Assembly: GCA_022616535.1 (NCBI GenBank)
Contig: JAKEEM010000046.1
Coordinates: 1 to 64,000 of the forward strand
Length of the DNA stretch: 64,000 nucleotides
Direction of reading: 5' to 3'
Source of the DNA: Chlorobiota bacterium
GTDB taxonomy: Bacteria > Bacteroidota > Ignavibacteria > Tepidaquicellales > OLB5
Every line of letters starts with the position of its first letter. The stretch's first letter is position 1. The notes below the pieces were generated by a model. It saw nothing but the letters and a program-made list of their open reading frames with translations, did no database searches and was not told where the DNA came from. The translations under genes and the position numbers were made by a program. Shown in pieces: positions 61,196-64,000 of the stretch.

Positions 61196-61270
61196 CGGGG
61201 TGTGGCTCAGCCCGGTTAGAGCGCCTGGTTCGGGACCAGGAGGCCGGAGGTTCGAATCCTCTCACCCCGA
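61196..61270 (+). tRNA. tRNA-Pro (anticodon CGG)
   Basis: All arms pair: acceptor CGGGGTG/CACCCCG, D stem GCTC/GAGC, anticodon stem CCTGG/CCAGG around TTCGGGA, and T arm GGAGG-TTCGAAT-CCTCT. The discriminator is A at 61270 and CCA is not encoded. A 12-base hairpin follows at once. Confidence 0.96.
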
Positions 61271-61277
61271 CGAACAT

Positions 61278-61310
61278 GATTAATTTATAACTTTTAAATA
61301 TAAATTAATC
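61278..61310. other. Perfect 12-base stem just after tRNA-Pro
   Basis: GATTAATTTATA and TATAAATTAATC pair perfectly around a 9-base loop, 7 bases past the tRNA. It may help end or process the tRNA transcript. Its AT-only stem is weak for an intrinsic terminator. Confidence 0.45.
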
Positions 61311-61315
61311 GTAGC

Positions 61316-61383
61316 CCGGAGGTTGGATTGCCTGCCAGCTGTAGGCAGTCACAGGCAAGGAGCCATCCTCTCACCCTGACGAA
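61316..61383 (+). pseudogene. Damaged copy of the tRNA-Pro 3' half, split by a REP-like insertion
   Basis: CCGGAGGTTGGA (61316-61327) matches the tRNA T arm (CCGGAGGTTCGA) with one change. ATCCTCTCACCCTGACGAA (61365-61383) matches the next 19 bases of the tRNA and its 3' flank with one change. Between them 37 bases form TTGCCTG/CAGGCAA arms around CTGCC/GGCAG, of the same REP-like family as at 8170 and 20983. The two parts are contiguous in the intact tRNA, so the palindrome entered the T loop of a duplicate, or the pieces mark an old tRNA attachment site. Confidence 0.6.
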
Positions 61384-61519
61384 TTCAAATATTTCGCCCA
61401 CTCAGAGTATAAATTAAGGCATAGAAGTTTGAATTAGCCCCGGGGGGAACGGATGTTCCCCAAAAATTTCAACTGATTAAAGGTTATAAGGGTAAATTAT
61501 CTTATTCTCGTCTGCAATA

Positions 61520-61645
61520 TCAGCCGAAAATAAAGCCAATTGCTATTATTGTAAGCATTATAGCAAATGTTACACCAATAAAGAGATTGCTTTTCTTTTT
61601 GTGTTCAATTGAGTTATCTTCAATATAGTCTTTTCTAACTTCCAT
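61520..61645 (-). CDS. Tiny single-pass membrane protein (41 residues)
   Basis: ATG at 61645, preceded by GAGGAGA at a good distance, gives MEVRKDYIEDNSIEHKKKSN and then a hydrophobic helix LFIGVTFAIMLTIIAIGFIFG-stop. The charged N-terminus and one helix predict an N-in membrane protein. A second ORF at 61898-62011 has the same plan and the same ending (IFG-stop). The palindrome at 61678-61711 is 33 bases upstream and may be its operator. Confidence 0.55.
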   Translation of the reverse strand: MEVRKDYIEDNSIEHKKKSNLFIGVTFAIMLTIIAIGFIFG

Positions 61646-61677
61646 TGTTGTTTTCTCCTCTAGTTTAATTGATTATT

Positions 61678-61711
61678 AGTTTTGATTGATTAAATATGAT
61701 TAATCAAAACT
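61678..61711. promoter_or_regulatory. Palindrome upstream of the tiny membrane protein
   Basis: AGTTTTGATT and AATCAAAACT are perfect 10-base arms around 14 bases. It lies 33-66 bases upstream of the ATG at 61645, where an operator or a leader hairpin would be. Confidence 0.4.
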
Positions 61712-61897
61712 ACTTAATACAATAATTATATTAAATAACTCAAATAGTGATATTTACTATTGACTTATTAAATTTTACTTATATTAATAAAAAAGGGGTA
61801 AAAAGAACGTTTCATTGTCTCACGAAAACTCTCCCGGCTAAATGACGCCGGTCAAATTCATCTATATATCGCCGCGAGCATATAATTAATAATTATA

Positions 61898-62011
61898 TCA
61901 CCCAAATATCAAGCCTACAATTACAATTACCAGACAAATCGCTATTGCTCCGGCAATAAAGCTGTTGCTTTGTTTTTTAAAGGATGATATATCAATATCG
62001 TTTTGAATCAT
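61898..62011 (-). CDS. Tiny single-pass membrane protein (37 residues), similar to 61520-61645
   Basis: ATG at 62011 gives MIQNDIDISSFKKQSNSFIA, then GAIAICLVIVIVGLIFG-stop. It shares with the neighbour an acidic N-terminal stretch, a Lys-Lys/Ser-Asn junction, one hydrophobic helix and the final IFG. No strong ribosome site is visible. The similarity to the neighbour is the main support. Confidence 0.45.
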   Translation of the reverse strand: MIQNDIDISSFKKQSNSFIAGAIAICLVIVIVGLIFG

Positions 62012-62204
62012 CACAAGCAAAATGCAGCATTATTTTACCGATAACAATACAAAAATATCGCAGAAATTACTTTTTGTAAATAACGAATCGGATCATAATC
62101 TATATAAAGGGCAGATTTTGAAGTTAACATTTTTGTTGAGAAACAGCGGGATATGTATTATGAAAATTTATGATGTATGTCTTAATGAAATATTTCGTTT
62201 TGCT

Positions 62205-64000
62205 TTATCGGCTTTGAGGAATTTCACCGAACGCTTCTTTTAACAGCCGTTTTTGCGTTTCTGCATAAACAGCATTAGAACCCGGAGCGGGTGCTGGGCT
62301 TTCATCCCTGCTTACGCAATAAAACTTTAAGCTTGAATTCATCGTCCACAAGTCTCTTTTCAGTCGGTATGACATAAATGCCAAAGCCCCCATGTTTGCC
62401 GGTTCTTCCTGTGTCCATACCAGCTCCTTTGCATTTTCGTACTTCTTTATAACACTTTTGATTTCATCTGAAGGATAGGGATAATATCTTTCAACTCTCA
62501 CTATTGCTGTATCTATAATATTTTGTTCTTTTCTGTATTTTGTCAAGTCGTAATAAAATTTTCCGCTTGTTAAAATAATTCTTTTAACGATTGATTTACT
62601 AACAATTTGGCTATCATCAATAACAAGCTCATATTTTCCGTTCACAAATTCACCTTTTCTTGAACGTGACTCAGGCATCCTTAAAAGACTTTTCGGAGTC
62701 ATAACAACCAAGGGTCTTCGGTTATTATATTTGCCCTGACTCCTCAGTAAATAGTAGTATTGTGCGGGAGTTGAAGGATTGCAGACAGTAATATTATCTT
62801 CGGCGCAAAGAGTCAAGAACCTTTCAAGCCTTGCACTTGAATGCTCAGGTCCCTGCCCTTCCTGACCATGGGGCAGCAGCATAACAAGGTTGCTCGGAAG
62901 CTTCCATTTATCATAAGACGCAGCGATAAAGTTATCAATAATTACCTGTGCTGCGTTGGCAAAATCACCGAACTGTGCTTCCCACAGGACAAGGGTCAGT
63001 GGGTCGGCTGTGCTGTAACCGAATTCAAACCCCAGTACGGCTGCTTCCGAAAGCAGGCTGTCAAGCGGCTCGATTTTTACAAGTTCGGGAGAGATATTAT
63101 TATGTGGAATAATCTCGTCCTCGGTTTCCATATCAGTTAAGACAATATGTCTCTGGGAAAATGTTCCTCTCGCACTGTCCTGACCACTGAGTCTAACAGG
63201 AATTCCCTCAAGCAAAAGAGCTCCGAACGCTAAAGCCTCTGCAAAAGCCCAATCAATCAGTACATCATTACTCAAAAACTCTCTGCGCGATTCAATAAAT
63301 TTTTTCAGCTTAGGATGCAAATGGAAATTCTCGGGAAGTGTAGTTATTTTATCAACTACGAATTCAAGATTTTCCATAGTAATTTTTGGAAGCTGGTGAG
63401 ACCTAAGCTCCTTAATTTTTTCATCAGTCAGCCGAATGGGAATATCGGGTTTAAAAGCAGTTTCCCCAACGCGGGCTTTGGAATAGCCCTTATCCATAAT
63501 CTCGTAAATTTCATCTTCCATTTCTTTTATTTCATCCGGGCTTACAACCTTATCCTGAATGAGTTTTTCCTGATAAATTGACTTAACCGAAGGGTGATTC
63601 CTGATTGCTTTATACAAAACAGGCTGGGTAAATGCAGGCTCATCGGCTTCATTGTGGCCAAGCCGCCTGTAGCTGTAAACATCGATTACAACATCGTCGT
63701 GGAATTTCATCCTGTATTCATAAGCAAGCTTAACGCATAGCAGCGTCGCCTCGGGGTCGTCTCCATTGACGTGGAAAATGGGTGCCTGCACCATTTTTGC
63801 AACATCTGAAGCATAAACTGTGGAACGCGCATCAACGGGACTGGTTGTAAAGCCAATTTGATTATTAATAATTATATGAACCGTCCCGCCTGTGCTGTAG
63901 CCTTTTAATTGGGAAAGATTAAGGGTTTCAGCAACAATTCCCTCTCCCGCTATAGCGGCGTCTCCGTGCAAAAGGACGGGGATATATTTATTCCTCCCCG
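62205..64000 (-). CDS. sucA: 2-oxoglutarate dehydrogenase E1 component, 5' end beyond the window
   Basis: The frame is open to base 64000 on the minus strand, so the N-terminal part is missing; about 598 residues are seen. It reads KYIPVLLHGDAAIAGEGIVA, TVHIIINNQIGFTTSPVDAR, VNGDDPEATLLCVKLAYEYR, YRRLGHNEADEPAFTQP, then the transketolase-type domain with RLSGQDSARGTFSQRHIVLT, MLLPHGQEGQGPEHSSARLE and CNPSTPAQYYYLLRSQ. These are the ThDP-binding and E1o signatures. The enzyme decarboxylates 2-oxoglutarate in the TCA cycle. No partner (sucB) is inside the window. Confidence 0.95.
   Translation of the reverse strand, partial: GRNKYIPVLLHGDAAIAGEGIVAETLNLSQLKGYSTGGTVHIIINNQIGFTTSPVDARSTVYASDVAKMVQAPIFHVNGDDPEATLLCVKLAYEYRMKFHDDVVIDVYSYRRLGHNEADEPAFTQPVLYKAIRNHPSVKSIYQEKLIQDKVVSPDEIKEMEDEIYEIMDKGYSKARVGETAFKPDIPIRLTDEKIKELRSHQLPKITMENLEFVVDKITTLPENFHLHPKLKKFIESRREFLSNDVLIDWAFAEALAFGALLLEGIPVRLSGQDSARGTFSQRHIVLTDMETEDEIIPHNNISPELVKIEPLDSLLSEAAVLGFEFGYSTADPLTLVLWEAQFGDFANAAQVIIDNFIAASYDKWKLPSNLVMLLPHGQEGQGPEHSSARLERFLTLCAEDNITVCNPSTPAQYYYLLRSQGKYNNRRPLVVMTPKSLLRMPESRSRKGEFVNGKYELVIDDSQIVSKSIVKRIILTSGKFYYDLTKYRKEQNIIDTAIVRVERYYPYPSDEIKSVIKKYENAKELVWTQEEPANMGALAFMSYRLKRDLWTMNSSLKFYCVSRDESPAPAPGSNAVYAETQKRLLKEAFGEIPQSR

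Larger units (their letters stand above)
61384..62204. other. Intergenic region with palindromes and two tiny ORFs
   Basis: It contains a GGGGAAC/GTTCCCC hairpin (61444-61461), the palindrome AGTTTTGATT/AATCAAAACT (61678-61711), AATAGT/ACTATT near 61745-61763, and the two small membrane ORFs listed separately. Nothing else is supported. Confidence 0.6.

Noticed and set aside
61056-61277. ORF of 73 residues on the minus strand
   Set aside because: It covers the tRNA-Pro in antisense.

Overview
The window looks like a chromosomal piece of an Ignavibacteria-type bacterium (Bacteroidota/Chlorobi side of the tree). Three large secreted proteins end in the type IX secretion sorting domain with the NYPNPFNP signature. 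Several promoters carry the Bacteroidota-type TAnnTTTG element. The gene set (SUF system, clade II nos cluster, soluble heterodisulfide-reductase-linked [NiFe] hydrogenase) fits an anaerobic or facultative member of that group. Base composition is AT-rich, apart from one clearly GC-richer gene near 5.8-6.6 kb. No ribosomal RNA, phage, transposase or CRISPR array is visible.

Layout. 1-7.0 kb: fourteen small genes, all on the minus strand (two DHFR-like reductases, two DinB proteins, DUF1801, SRPBCC, two VOC proteins, DoxX, a DNA alkylation repair protein, DUF899, a GyrI-like protein and small unknowns), followed by a divergent GlxA-type AraC regulator. 8.4-23.9 kb: housekeeping and lineage genes (uvrC, M15 peptidase, an interrupted RsmI-like methyltransferase, HU, ABC exporter, apaG, CapA-like, Ca2+/H+ antiporter, a 1000-residue GND-repeat/HEAT protein, DUF4349, a T9SS cargo). 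24.1-24.35 kb: a promoter and a run of RNA hairpins that look like an unrecognised non-coding RNA. 26.2-33.2 kb: sufBCDSE-sufT, a bacilliredoxin and an Rrf2 regulator. 33.3-35.8 kb: a lipoprotein and a secreted M1 peptidase. 36.0-49.6 kb: queF, then hdrCBA-mvhDGA, a hydrogenase protease and hypABFCDE. 49.7-57.5 kb: a Crp/Fnr-type regulator, an Fe-S repair protein (Ric), a cytochrome c, nosZ, a membrane protein and nosLDFY. 57.6-64 kb: an interrupted T9SS protein, a paralogue of the 24.6 kb gene, tRNA-Pro with a damaged partial copy, two tiny membrane proteins, and the 3' two thirds of sucA.

How it works together. HdrABC-MvhADG should oxidise H2 and split electrons between ferredoxin and a disulfide acceptor. 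The nos genes reduce N2O in the periplasm. A cysteine-free Crp/Fnr regulator with an E-x-x-S-R recognition helix sits between the two blocks. Two palindromes with a GAC-N4-GTC core, placed identically 21 bp before a TAATTTTG element, precede ric/nos and queF/hdr/mvh, so both blocks may answer to one regulator.

Caution on sequence quality. Six genes or gene junctions show a single lesion each (in-frame TAA, TGA, TAG; three apparent one-base losses), three of them in hypB, hypF and hypE. They may be assembly errors or real decay, and the sequence alone cannot separate these.
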